Assembly: GCA_910585555.1 (NCBI GenBank)
Contig: CAJUFU010000013.1
Coordinates: forward strand, 1-29,616
Direction: 5' to 3'
DNA from: an uncultured Lachnospiraceae bacterium
GTDB taxonomy: Bacteria; Bacillota; Clostridia; Lachnospirales; Lachnospiraceae
DNA: 29,616 bases
Part shown: positions 23,279-29,616 of the stretch, in pieces
Layout of the letters: each line of letters opens with the position of its first letter
Position numbering within the stretch: position 1 is the stretch's first letter
Position numbers and translations under genes: made by a program
The notes under the pieces: model-generated
What the model was told of the DNA's origin: nothing
Database searches by the model: none
What the model saw: the letters and a program-made list of their open reading frames with translations, nothing else

Positions 23279-23354
23279 GTCACAAGGTGCATGACTTGAT
23301 GAACGCAAACCGCAAATCTGCATTCCCCATCAGACAAATCAACGACGCTGTGAC
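23279..23354 (-). ncRNA. Candidate structured leader of pilB
   Basis: In the dprA-pilB gap the minus-strand RNA can form an outer GTCACA/TGTGAC stem enclosing a hairpin in which TGATG and AATGC (separated by a GGG bulge) pair with GCGTT and CATCA (23297-23332). A second pairing, TTGAT with ATCAA, uses part of the same bases and would exclude part of that hairpin. The layout suggests a regulatory leader. It does not show the conserved features of c-di-GMP-I or c-di-GMP-II riboswitches as I know them. Covariation has not been tested. Confidence 0.35.
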
Positions 23355-23445
23355 TTTCTGCTTTGTGTTCAGTTACATTGTACACTCATTTACATTCATT
23401 TTACCTTCTAATCCTATCCTGTGCAAGATTCGATTTCCCTTTTCC

Positions 23446-24567
23446 CTATTCCAGACACTTTGCAAAATACCCTCCTCCCACCTGTTTCACATAGCCTTCT
23501 GCACACAGCTGCAGGAGTTCATGTAACAGCATAGGGAAAGAAAGGTATCTGCCGTATTCCGCTTCGTACTTTTTCTGCAGGCTCTCTGCAGACAGAGGAT
23601 TTATATCTACTATTTTTAAAATATCCTGCTTTTCTTTGTCCGGAAACGCGAGCGCTATCTGACGCCCCGCTTCCTTATCCCGATACTCTAATAAAAGCTC
23701 TTCCAGTAATTCTCCTGGGGTAGATACAAGCCCCGCTCCCTGCCTGATCAGCCGATTGCATCCCCGGCTTAAAGGGTCTGTCCCCCGGCCCGGCAGGGCA
23801 TAGACCTCCCGTCCCTGCTCCAGGGCCATATCCACCGTAATCAAAGTGCCGCTCTTTTCCTTGGCCTCAATCACCAATACCGCATCTGCCATGCCGCTGA
23901 TAATCCTGTTCCTGGGCGGAAAAAGGATAGCCCTGGGACCGATGCCCGGCGGATACTCAGAACAGATACCGCCCTGCTGTATCAGCGCCTCATACAATTT
24001 ACTGTTTTCTCTGGGATAGCAGATATCCACACCACACCCCAATACGCCCAGGGAATATCCCCCTGCCTGCAGAGCCGCCTGCTGTGCGATACCGTCAATC
24101 CCTCTCGCCATACCGCTGATCACCTGCACACCTGCCTGGGCCAGCGCCGCCGCAAACTGCCCTGCCATATAACGGCCGTATTCCGTACAGTCCCTTGCCC
24201 CTATGACTGCCACCGCCTTATGCTCTGCCGGAAGCAGCCTGCCTGCATAATATAGGACATAAGGCGGATCCGCGATTCTTTTAAGCCTCTTTGGGAACTC
24301 TGCCTCCAGGGCTGTTACCAGCTGAATCCCCCTGTCCGTCATACGCGTATATTCTCCCTGCACATCATAACCGGCGGTCATTTCCATTACATGTGCTATT
24401 TTATTCTGATAGCGCTTTGCCACTTTCTCTAAAAGACTGCCGGAAAGTGCCATCTGATAAAGTTCCGGTGGTGTGCCTATTGTCTCCAGACTTCTTAACA
24501 GCCCCCGGCCGCCCATACCCACAGCCTGATATAACCAATGCACATAAGCTTTCTCCTCTTGTGTCAT
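23446..24567 (-). CDS. dprA: DNA processing protein DprA
   Basis: DprA protects incoming single-stranded DNA during natural transformation and loads RecA on it; it is also widespread in non-competent bacteria. The 373-residue protein has an N-terminal helical SAM-like region and an extended Rossmann fold with VIGARDCTEYGR, SGMARGIDGIAQ and FPPRNRIISG (about residues 121-225). It ends in a C-terminal winged-helix-like domain (LSAESLQKKYEAEYGR). The ATG at 24567 has GGGAGGA upstream. It lies 30 bases after comM, so the two are probably co-transcribed. It is followed by the pilus genes rather than by topA, its usual neighbour. Confidence 0.96.
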   Translation of the reverse strand: MTQEEKAYVHWLYQAVGMGGRGLLRSLETIGTPPELYQMALSGSLLEKVAKRYQNKIAHVMEMTAGYDVQGEYTRMTDRGIQLVTALEAEFPKRLKRIADPPYVLYYAGRLLPAEHKAVAVIGARDCTEYGRYMAGQFAAALAQAGVQVISGMARGIDGIAQQAALQAGGYSLGVLGCGVDICYPRENSKLYEALIQQGGICSEYPPGIGPRAILFPPRNRIISGMADAVLVIEAKEKSGTLITVDMALEQGREVYALPGRGTDPLSRGCNRLIRQGAGLVSTPGELLEELLLEYRDKEAGRQIALAFPDKEKQDILKIVDINPLSAESLQKKYEAEYGRYLSFPMLLHELLQLCAEGYVKQVGGGYFAKCLE

Positions 24568-24597
24568 CTATCTCTTTCCTCCCTTTCCTTCGCCCTT

Positions 24598-26142
24598 CTA
24601 CCAATACTTTTGGTCCATCCGCCTATAGAAGACCGCCTCTGACAGATGTATCTCTTCAATCTCACTGCTGTCCGCTAAGTCCGCGATGGTGCGGGCTACT
24701 TTTAAGATTCTGTGATAGGCTCTGGCAGAAAGCTGCATGTTGGCAAACATTTTCTCCATATAGCAAAATGCCGCCGGCCCCAATTTGCAATATCTCTCCA
24801 CTTCTCCAGCTCCCATATCTGCGTTGAACTGTATGGTTGTACCTTGAAACCGCTCTTTTTGTCTTTCTCTGGCTGCCATCACACGTTTCCTAATCTCACC
24901 GCTGCTCTCCCCGGCAGTATGTCTGGTGATGTCCTGAAATTCCATGGGCATAGCTTCCACACAGATATCCATACGGTCTAAGATGGGTCCTGATATCCGC
25001 CCCAGGTAGCGCTTGACCTCATAAGGGGTACAGCGGCAGCGCCCCATATCCGGATAAAATCCGCAGGGACAGGGATTCATGGCGCCCACCAGCATAAAGT
25101 CAGCAGGATATGTATAAGTGCCGCTGCTTCTGGCAATCTGAACCTTTTTATCCTCCAGAGGCTGTCTTAAAATATCTAACGTCTCTCTTTTAAATTCCGG
25201 GAGTTCATCGAGAAAAAGCACGCCTCTGTGTGCCAGGCTGATCAAACCAGGCATAGGAATACGACCGCCGCCCGCCAAAGCCCGGCCGGTGATGGTATGA
25301 TGGGGATTTAAGAAGGGTCTTGTGGTCTTAAGGGAAGCTGCTGACTGTAATAGTCCCGAAATGCTGTAGATGGAAGATACTTCCAGGCTTTCTTCCAGTG
25401 ACAGGGGCGGCAGGATGGTGGGCAGGCGCCTGGCCAGCATAGTCTTTCCGGAACCCGGCGGGCCTATAATCAACAAATGATGGAACCCGGCCGCCGCCAC
25501 TTCCGCCGCCCGTTTAAGTCCTTCCTGCCCGTTGATATCGGCAAAATCCAAGTCCTCCCCCTGGCCGCCCTGCTGTATAAGGGCATTCAAATCTACCGAG
25601 CTGCAGCGGGAGGCTGTCTGGTTTCTTGTTCCTTTTCCTTGCAGAAAAGAGATCGCCCCTTCCATATCTTCCATGCCAATGCTCTCCACCTCCTGAACCA
25701 AGGCTCCCTCCCATGCGTTCCGGGCCGGCAGAATACACTTTCTGATGCCCTGCCTGGCCGCCTCCCGCACAATGGGAAGAACCCCTTTCACTGGTTTCAG
25801 TTCTCCGGACAAACCCAATTCTCCAATCAGCAGGGTATTCTCCGCCGCCTCTTTGGGAAGCCGTGCAAGCGCTGTCATAATGCCAACAGCCACGGGCAAG
25901 TCAAACATGGTGCCGCTCTTTGGCAGATCTGCCGGAGAGAGATTGACATTGATACACATAGGCGGCAGTTTCACACCAACGTTTTTCAAGGCTACTTTCA
26001 CCCGCTCCCTGGCCTCCCTGACTTCCGACCCCGGAAGCCCCACGATCTGAAAACAGGGCAGTCCCTGGGAAACATCCACCTCCACCTGAATCAGACAGCT
26101 ATGCATCCCATAAACTGCCCCTGATATCATTGTACTGAGCAA
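24598..26142 (-). CDS. comM: YifB/ComM family Mg-chelatase-like AAA+ protein
   Basis: ComM in Gram-negative bacteria is a hexameric branch-migration helicase that promotes recombination during transformation; the Firmicute homologue is usually called YifB. The 514 residues comprise an N-terminal Lon-C-like domain (IVGLPGSEVREARERVKVAL), the AAA+ ATPase with Walker A GPPGSGKT (227-234) and Walker B LFLDELPEF (309-317), the MNPCPCGFY motif, and a C-terminal Mg-chelatase domain (LSARAYHRILKVARTIADL). The start is a TTG at 26142, decided by a full AAGGAGG site 8 bases upstream; the next in-frame ATG (26130) has none. An out-of-frame ATG overlaps this site and is not used. It pairs with dprA and is driven by the promoter at 26292-26318. 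Confidence 0.95.
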   Translation of the reverse strand: MLSTMISGAVYGMHSCLIQVEVDVSQGLPCFQIVGLPGSEVREARERVKVALKNVGVKLPPMCINVNLSPADLPKSGTMFDLPVAVGIMTALARLPKEAAENTLLIGELGLSGELKPVKGVLPIVREAARQGIRKCILPARNAWEGALVQEVESIGMEDMEGAISFLQGKGTRNQTASRCSSVDLNALIQQGGQGEDLDFADINGQEGLKRAAEVAAAGFHHLLIIGPPGSGKTMLARRLPTILPPLSLEESLEVSSIYSISGLLQSAASLKTTRPFLNPHHTITGRALAGGGRIPMPGLISLAHRGVLFLDELPEFKRETLDILRQPLEDKKVQIARSSGTYTYPADFMLVGAMNPCPCGFYPDMGRCRCTPYEVKRYLGRISGPILDRMDICVEAMPMEFQDITRHTAGESSGEIRKRVMAARERQKERFQGTTIQFNADMGAGEVERYCKLGPAAFCYMEKMFANMQLSARAYHRILKVARTIADLADSSEIEEIHLSEAVFYRRMDQKYW

Positions 26143-26229
26143 ATTTTCATCCTCCTTGGTTTGCGGCTAAGCATCGTATGCGGTCTTCCCATATTCTTGC
26201 CCGCCATATTTAACTGAATCATTAGATCA

Positions 26230-26248
26230 TCTGACAGAAACTGTCTGA
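26230..26248 (-). repeat. Inverted repeat in the comM leader
   Basis: TCTGACAG-AAA-CTGTCTGA is an inverted repeat with 8-base arms (one mismatch) and a 3-base centre, about 90 bases upstream of the comM start and downstream of its promoter. A smaller GTAC-GAAAG-GTAC repeat follows at about 26251-26263. Either could fold in RNA or bind a protein. Confidence 0.5.
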
Positions 26249-26281
26249 ATGTACGAAAGGTACGCTGTTAGAATTCTTCTG

Positions 26282-26296
26282 ATAAACTTAGTTTAT
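26282..26296. promoter_or_regulatory. Operator-like palindrome overlapping the comM-dprA -10
   Basis: ATAAAC-TTA-GTTTAT is a perfect 6-base inverted repeat with a 3-base centre that covers the predicted -10 (TATAAA, 26297-26292, minus strand). A repressor bound here would block RNA polymerase. It does not match the GAAC-N4-GTTC LexA site or the CodY box. The factor is unknown. Confidence 0.5.
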
Positions 26297-26318
26297 AATG
26301 CATTTTCCTGTCTGTCAA
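26292..26318 (-). promoter_or_regulatory. Promoter of comM-dprA
   Basis: On the minus strand a perfect TTGACA (26318-26313) is followed after 15 bases by TATAAA (26297-26292), or after 17 bases by TAAACT. Transcription would start near 26285, leaving about 140 bases of leader before comM. Confidence 0.6.
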
Positions 26319-26412
26319 CATTTTATTTCTGAAATCACAGGAGCAACGACTGCCCGGCCTACGGTATTCTCCCTCTTACAGACAGTATCGCACTTCTTTG
26401 ATTTCTTACTTC

Positions 26413-27468
26413 TTACATTACCTTATTCTGCATCCCGTCCGGGTCCTGCGCATACTGTACCGCCATCTCACGATCGATTTTTCCCTCATAGAAGAGCTGT
26501 GCAATCGCATCGTCCATGGTAATCATCCCCATCTTACGGTTGGTCTGCATGACCGTTGCCAACTGATGGGACTTGCCCTCACGAATCAGATTCCTGACCG
26601 CATGATTGGCGTGCATGACCTCAAAAGCCGCCACACGTCCATCGCCGTCTATGGTGGGAATCAGCTGCTGGGAAACCACCGCTTCCACCACATTGGCAAA
26701 CTGTACCCGAATCTGCTGTTGTTGATGGGGCGGGAATACATCGATGACACGGTCCACGGTGCTGGCCGCGCCGATAGTATGCAAGGTAGACAACACCAAA
26801 TGTCCCGTCTCCGCCGCCGTGATTGCCACACTGATCGTCTCAAAATCACGCATCTCTCCCACCAAAATCACATCCGGGTCTTCCCGAAGGGCCGCCCGCA
26901 GAGCATTGGCATAACTCTGGGAATCCAGTCCGATTTCCCTTTGGTTGACCATCGCCATCTTGTGCTGATGCAGATACTCGATGGGGTCTTCCAGTGTGAT
27001 CACATGGGCATCCCGCTTATTGTTAATCTTATCTATGATTGCCGCAAGAGTGGTAGACTTACCGCTTCCGGTAGGGCCCGTCACAAGAATCAGCCCTCTC
27101 TTGCGATCATAAAGACTTATAACCGACTCCGGCACCCCCAGCACTTCCGGCGAAGGAATCTTTGTCCCCACCAAGCGCAGTGCGAGCGCCGCCGAACCTC
27201 TCTGTTTATACGCATTGACGCGATATCTTCCCAGCTCCGGAATGGAAAAGGACATATCATATTCACCCTTCTCCTGGAACCGTTCCCTCTGTGCGTCACT
27301 CATAATGGAATAGGTGATCGCCAGGGTATCCTGGGGTGACATTTTCGGATAATCCATGGTGATCAGCGTCCCGTTGACCCGCATCTTGGGCGGTATTCCC
27401 ACAGTGATATGTACATCCGACGCACCGGCATCGCTTGCCGCGTGCATAATCTCTACAATCGTTGGCAT
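26413..27468 (-). CDS. pilT: Type IV pilus retraction ATPase
   Basis: PilT is the hexameric ATPase that disassembles the pilus, needed for twitching motility and DNA import. The 351-residue protein has a PAS-like N-terminal domain (ASDVHITVGIPPKMRVNG), Walker A GPTGSGKST (131-139), Asp box DVILVGEMRD (199-208) and His box TGHLVLSTLHT (221-231). The PilT-specific C-terminal motif reads AVRNLIRE (290-297; usual form AIRNLIRE). It lacks the tetracysteine of PilB. Length is normal. The ATG at 27468 has AAAGGGG 7 bases upstream, 63 bases after the HD-GYP-like gene with no terminator between. It lies apart from the main pilus operon, on the other side of comM-dprA, in a run led by sigK. Confidence 0.96.
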   Translation of the reverse strand: MPTIVEIMHAASDAGASDVHITVGIPPKMRVNGTLITMDYPKMSPQDTLAITYSIMSDAQRERFQEKGEYDMSFSIPELGRYRVNAYKQRGSAALALRLVGTKIPSPEVLGVPESVISLYDRKRGLILVTGPTGSGKSTTLAAIIDKINNKRDAHVITLEDPIEYLHQHKMAMVNQREIGLDSQSYANALRAALREDPDVILVGEMRDFETISVAITAAETGHLVLSTLHTIGAASTVDRVIDVFPPHQQQQIRVQFANVVEAVVSQQLIPTIDGDGRVAAFEVMHANHAVRNLIREGKSHQLATVMQTNRKMGMITMDDAIAQLFYEGKIDREMAVQYAQDPDGMQNKVM

Positions 27469-27531
27469 TTCTCTACCCCTTTATTATCATATTGTTTATC
27501 AAAACCTGCCGGCTCTTACCTGGCTTTTGGC

Positions 27532-28662
27532 TCATATGATTGGAATCTCCACATATTCCGGTTCTTCCACCTTAATACCATTTTGCTTGAGAAGACTTAT
27601 GTCCATCACATGACGGTTGTCCATGGTCTTCATAATGTCCTTAATCTCCAAATCCTCGTACTTTTGCGTATCTGCCAAGTCCACAATGCTGTTATCGCCA
27701 AACATCAACAGCATCGGCTTCAGGACGTTCTGTTCATTGGCGGAAAGCACCAGCGCCTTTTCTCCCGTATTGAGTTCCACACTGACCCCAGGCACCAGAA
27801 TATTAATCGACTTGATCAGGGCATTTACCACCCGGCTGTCAAACACCTGGGGATTGTCCAATAAATATTTCAAAGCCGTCACTTCGGATGTGGGCTCCTG
27901 ATCAAACTGCATAGCCGTCATCTTATCATAGGTCTCCGCCACCGCAAGCACCCTTGCGCCATTTCCCATTTTGACAGCAGAAATGTCTTCTCCGGTTTTC
28001 AGGCTTACAATCGCTTTGCGGGCCTGCACACAAATACGTCTCACATTAGGCGCGGAAGAAAAAGCGATTTCAATCAGGTCATAACCGCCTACCTCCGCAA
28101 CCTCAAGCCTCATCTTCTCCTCCAAAGGGGACAGCTTCCCCTCCGGCATCCCCGCCGCTGTCAGCTTACCAATATCATGAACCAGAGCGGCCTGCACAGT
28201 CTCAAGCTGTTCCTCCACTTTCAAATTCATGACATGCGTTATCATTGCGCACAGAATCGCTGCATTCAAAGAGTGTTTGTAAATATAGTCTTCCTTGCTG
28301 CGCAGATTTTGTATAAAATTAAGCCGCTCATCCAGATGTCCGTAATTCCTGATGATGTTGGCGGCAATCATCTGCATCCTGGAAATGCGCTTTGTCTGCA
28401 GAATCTGATCGAGTTCTTCCCGGATGGAGAACACGCACATTGTCTGAAAACGCTCAAAATCAATATCTGCCTGTGTCATGGGAGGAACGGGTTCAGCCGG
28501 CTCCAAAATAAATATGCCGATCAGTCCAAAATTGCGGACACTCACGATACCCTGTCTTGTCAGCTTAGAGTTTCTCTCATACAACAGAACGCCATTTTTA
28601 TTGTAAATGGGGCGTGCCAGCCTCATTCCCGTCTTCAGATCATCGCTTTTTACAAAACGCAT
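27532..28662 (-). CDS. HD-GYP-like protein with degenerate GYP motif
   Basis: The N-terminal part (DDLKTGMRLARPIYNKNGVLL, then LTRQGIVSVRNFGL) is the small domain that precedes many Firmicute HD-GYP proteins, which hydrolyse c-di-GMP. An HD domain follows with His130 and the metal-binding pair His162-Asp163 (ALVHDIGKL). A GARVLAVAETYDKMT motif is close to the usual GARILAVADVYDALT. The diagnostic HHE..DG.GYP segment is missing: the region reads VAEVGGYDLIEIAFSS and then RRICVQARKAIVSLKTG. Phosphodiesterase activity against c-di-GMP is therefore doubtful; it may be a receptor or use another substrate. The ATG at 28662 has GGGGGAG upstream and lies 23 bases after sigK. Confidence 0.8.
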   Translation of the reverse strand: MRFVKSDDLKTGMRLARPIYNKNGVLLYERNSKLTRQGIVSVRNFGLIGIFILEPAEPVPPMTQADIDFERFQTMCVFSIREELDQILQTKRISRMQMIAANIIRNYGHLDERLNFIQNLRSKEDYIYKHSLNAAILCAMITHVMNLKVEEQLETVQAALVHDIGKLTAAGMPEGKLSPLEEKMRLEVAEVGGYDLIEIAFSSAPNVRRICVQARKAIVSLKTGEDISAVKMGNGARVLAVAETYDKMTAMQFDQEPTSEVTALKYLLDNPQVFDSRVVNALIKSINILVPGVSVELNTGEKALVLSANEQNVLKPMLLMFGDNSIVDLADTQKYEDLEIKDIMKTMDNRHVMDISLLKQNGIKVEEPEYVEIPII

Positions 28663-28685
28663 ACCCCTGTCTCCCCCTGTCTGTC

Positions 28686-29330
28686 TTATGTAGTTCCAAG
28701 CGCTTCGTACCCTTCTTTTAATTTTTCCAGAGCTTTCTTCTCTATCCTGGACACATAACTTCTGGAGATTCCAAGCCTGCGCCCGATCTCCCTCTGTGTG
28801 ATCTCATGCTCGCTTGAAAGTCCGTACCGAAGCATGATAATCGCCCGCTCTCTCTCGGAAAGCCGCTCCCGAATCAGCCCGGAAAGCCTGCCAAGCCGCT
28901 CTTCCACTTCCATTCTGTCAATCACATCCACCTGTTCCTGCTCTATGATATCAAGCAGGTTAATCTCATTCCCCTCCCGGTCTGTTCCAATCGGATCATA
29001 AAGAGACACTTCTCTGGATGTCTTCTTCTTGGCCCGAAGCAGCATCAAAAGCTCATTGTCAATACAACGGGATGCGTAAGTACTTAACTTTCCCTTCCCT
29101 GCATCAAAAGAATCTATCGCCTTAATCAGACCTATGGTTCCAATGGAGATCAAATCCTCCATATCCTCGTCTACATTCTGATACTTCTTGGCAATGTGCG
29201 CTACCAGACGCAGGTTATGTTCCACCAGGATCTCCTTGGCTTCCTTTCGCTCTTCTTCGCTGCCTGTTCCAAGCCGCTCTAAATATACGGCCTCTTCCTT
29301 CGCAGTTAATGGCTGGCTAAATGTTTTCAA
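28686..29330 (-). CDS. sigK: RNA polymerase sporulation sigma factor, sigma-K-like
   Basis: A 214-residue sigma-70 family protein. Region 2 (LVEHNLRLVAHIAKKY, DLISIGTIGLIKAIDSFD) and region 4 (TQREIGRRLGISRSYVSRIEKKALEKL) match the late mother-cell factor sigma-K and its close relative sigma-E; the DPIGTDREGNEINLLDI block favours sigma-K. Bacillus subtilis makes pro-sigma-K with a 20-residue membrane-binding pro-peptide. Here the protein begins MKTFSQPLTAKEE, aligning with the mature part, and an in-frame stop closes the frame a few codons upstream, so no pro-peptide is encoded, as I recall for Clostridioides difficile. The start is TTG at 29330, with GGGG 6 bases upstream. The gene is intact, without a skin-type insertion. 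Confidence 0.88.
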   Translation of the reverse strand: MKTFSQPLTAKEEAVYLERLGTGSEEERKEAKEILVEHNLRLVAHIAKKYQNVDEDMEDLISIGTIGLIKAIDSFDAGKGKLSTYASRCIDNELLMLLRAKKKTSREVSLYDPIGTDREGNEINLLDIIEQEQVDVIDRMEVEERLGRLSGLIRERLSERERAIIMLRYGLSSEHEITQREIGRRLGISRSYVSRIEKKALEKLKEGYEALGTT

Positions 29331-29421
29331 AAGAAGCCCCCAAAGTCCATTTACTCTATTCTATGACCTGGCGGCATCTTAAGTGCCTTTCCATCTTTGG
29401 AAAATGATTCCTGTACTTTAT

Positions 29422-29450
29422 ATTATACAAATATGTGCTGTAAAATTCAA
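29422..29450 (-). promoter_or_regulatory. Promoter upstream of sigK
   Basis: On the minus strand TTGAAT (29450-29445), a 17-base spacer and a perfect TATAAT (29427-29422). A weaker sigma-E-like reading overlaps (TATATT, 13 bases, CATATTTG). Late sigma-K genes are normally controlled by sigma-E and SpoIIID, so which factor reads this site is open. The leader of about 85 bases has a GGCA-N7-TGCC repeat. Confidence 0.6.
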
Positions 29451-29496
29451 TATAGCATCTGGCATTTTTATAGGAATTCACTGCAAAAAATCCACT

Positions 29497-29616
29497 TTAA
29501 GCAAAAAGAAATTCCGCCATCACATAATTGCTGACATCGATTCCTTTGTCAGTCAGTTTGATATTCCTCTCTTCTCTTTGCAACAATCCCTGAGAAATCA
29601 TTTTCTCAATCACCGG
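29497..29616 (-). CDS. hemW: C-terminal end of HemW (radical SAM heme chaperone), partial
   Basis: Translating the minus strand from the window edge gives 39 residues, starting PVIEKMISQGLL and ending KLTDKGIDVSNYVMAEFLFA, then TAA. The ending LT..G.DVSN.VMA.FL is characteristic of the HemW (formerly HemN-like) C-terminal domain in Firmicutes. HemW binds heme and a 4Fe-4S cluster and delivers heme to target proteins; it is not itself a coproporphyrinogen oxidase. The catalytic part lies beyond the window. Because only the extreme C-terminus is present, the call is good but not certain. Confidence 0.75.
   Translation of the reverse strand, partial: PVIEKMISQGLLQREERNIKLTDKGIDVSNYVMAEFLFA

Noticed and set aside
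23279..23354. c-di-GMP (GEMM) riboswitch
   Set aside because: The conserved GEMM core such as GACGCAAAGC with its GNRA tetraloop is not present; only generic structure remains.
23203..23385. 60-codon minus-strand frame overlapping the pilB start
   Set aside because: GTG start without a ribosome site, no recognisable family, and it covers the structured pilB leader and the first codons of pilB in another frame.
26398..27339. 313-codon plus-strand frame
   Set aside because: It is the complement of pilT, whose motifs are all intact; the His/Arg-rich product is typical of antisense shadow frames.

Overview
The window is one end of an assembled contig from a spore-forming, monoderm Firmicute, most likely a Lachnospiraceae-type Clostridium. 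The evidence is a Lachnospiraceae-like CodY, a sporulation sigma-K gene, a comM-dprA / topA-codY gene set, AGGAGG-type ribosome binding sites, TTG starts and two Rpn/PD-(D/E)XK 'transposase' genes. No database search was possible; names rest on recognised motifs and gene order. Bases 1-50 are not biological: they are an Illumina TruSeq adapter with an i5 index. Almost every gene is on the minus strand, so the biological reading order runs from high to low coordinates.

Layout in transcription order: (1) the 3' end of hemW (29616-29497); (2) sigK, a degenerate HD-GYP gene and pilT, closely spaced (29330-26413) behind a sigma-A-like promoter; (3) comM/yifB and dprA (26142-23446) behind a promoter whose -10 is overlapped by a palindrome; (4) pilB (23252-21558) with a structured-looking leader and its own terminator; (5) a self-contained Rpn-like gene (21429-20545) with its own promoter and terminator, then a 94-residue membrane/coiled-coil protein gene (20244-19960); (6) a long type IV pilus run behind an extended -10 promoter: pilC, major pilin pilA, prepilin peptidase pilD, fused pilMN, pilO, four minor-pilin-type genes (one an 858-residue GspK/PilX-like protein) and a membrane-anchored protein of about 1650 residues with a Gly/Asp/Ser/Thr tandem repeat, closed by a strong hairpin at 4219-4256; (7) a plus-strand Rpn-family gene (3300-4160) with a consensus sigma-A promoter; (8) topA and a codY cut off by the adapter, with a CodY-box-like site between them.

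How the genes work together: PilB (extension ATPase), PilT (retraction ATPase), PilC (platform), PilMN and PilO (alignment complex), PilD (leader peptidase), PilA (major pilin) and the minor pilins form a complete monoderm type IV pilus machine. No secretin or PilP is present, as expected without an outer membrane. DprA and ComM handle incoming single-stranded DNA during natural transformation in other bacteria, so a pilus-assisted DNA uptake role is a fair hypothesis; the DNA channel genes comEA/comEC are not in this window. The pilus block appears to sit between dprA and topA, genes that are usually adjacent in Firmicutes.

Most notable: the large C-terminal operon protein with three loosely similar Rossmann-like modules and a 30-bp coding tandem repeat; the possible RNA switch before pilB; a predicted attenuator hairpin between pilD and pilMN; the operator-like dyad at the comM-dprA promoter; the sigK-HD-pilT linkage; and the adapter-derived false C-terminus of CodY.
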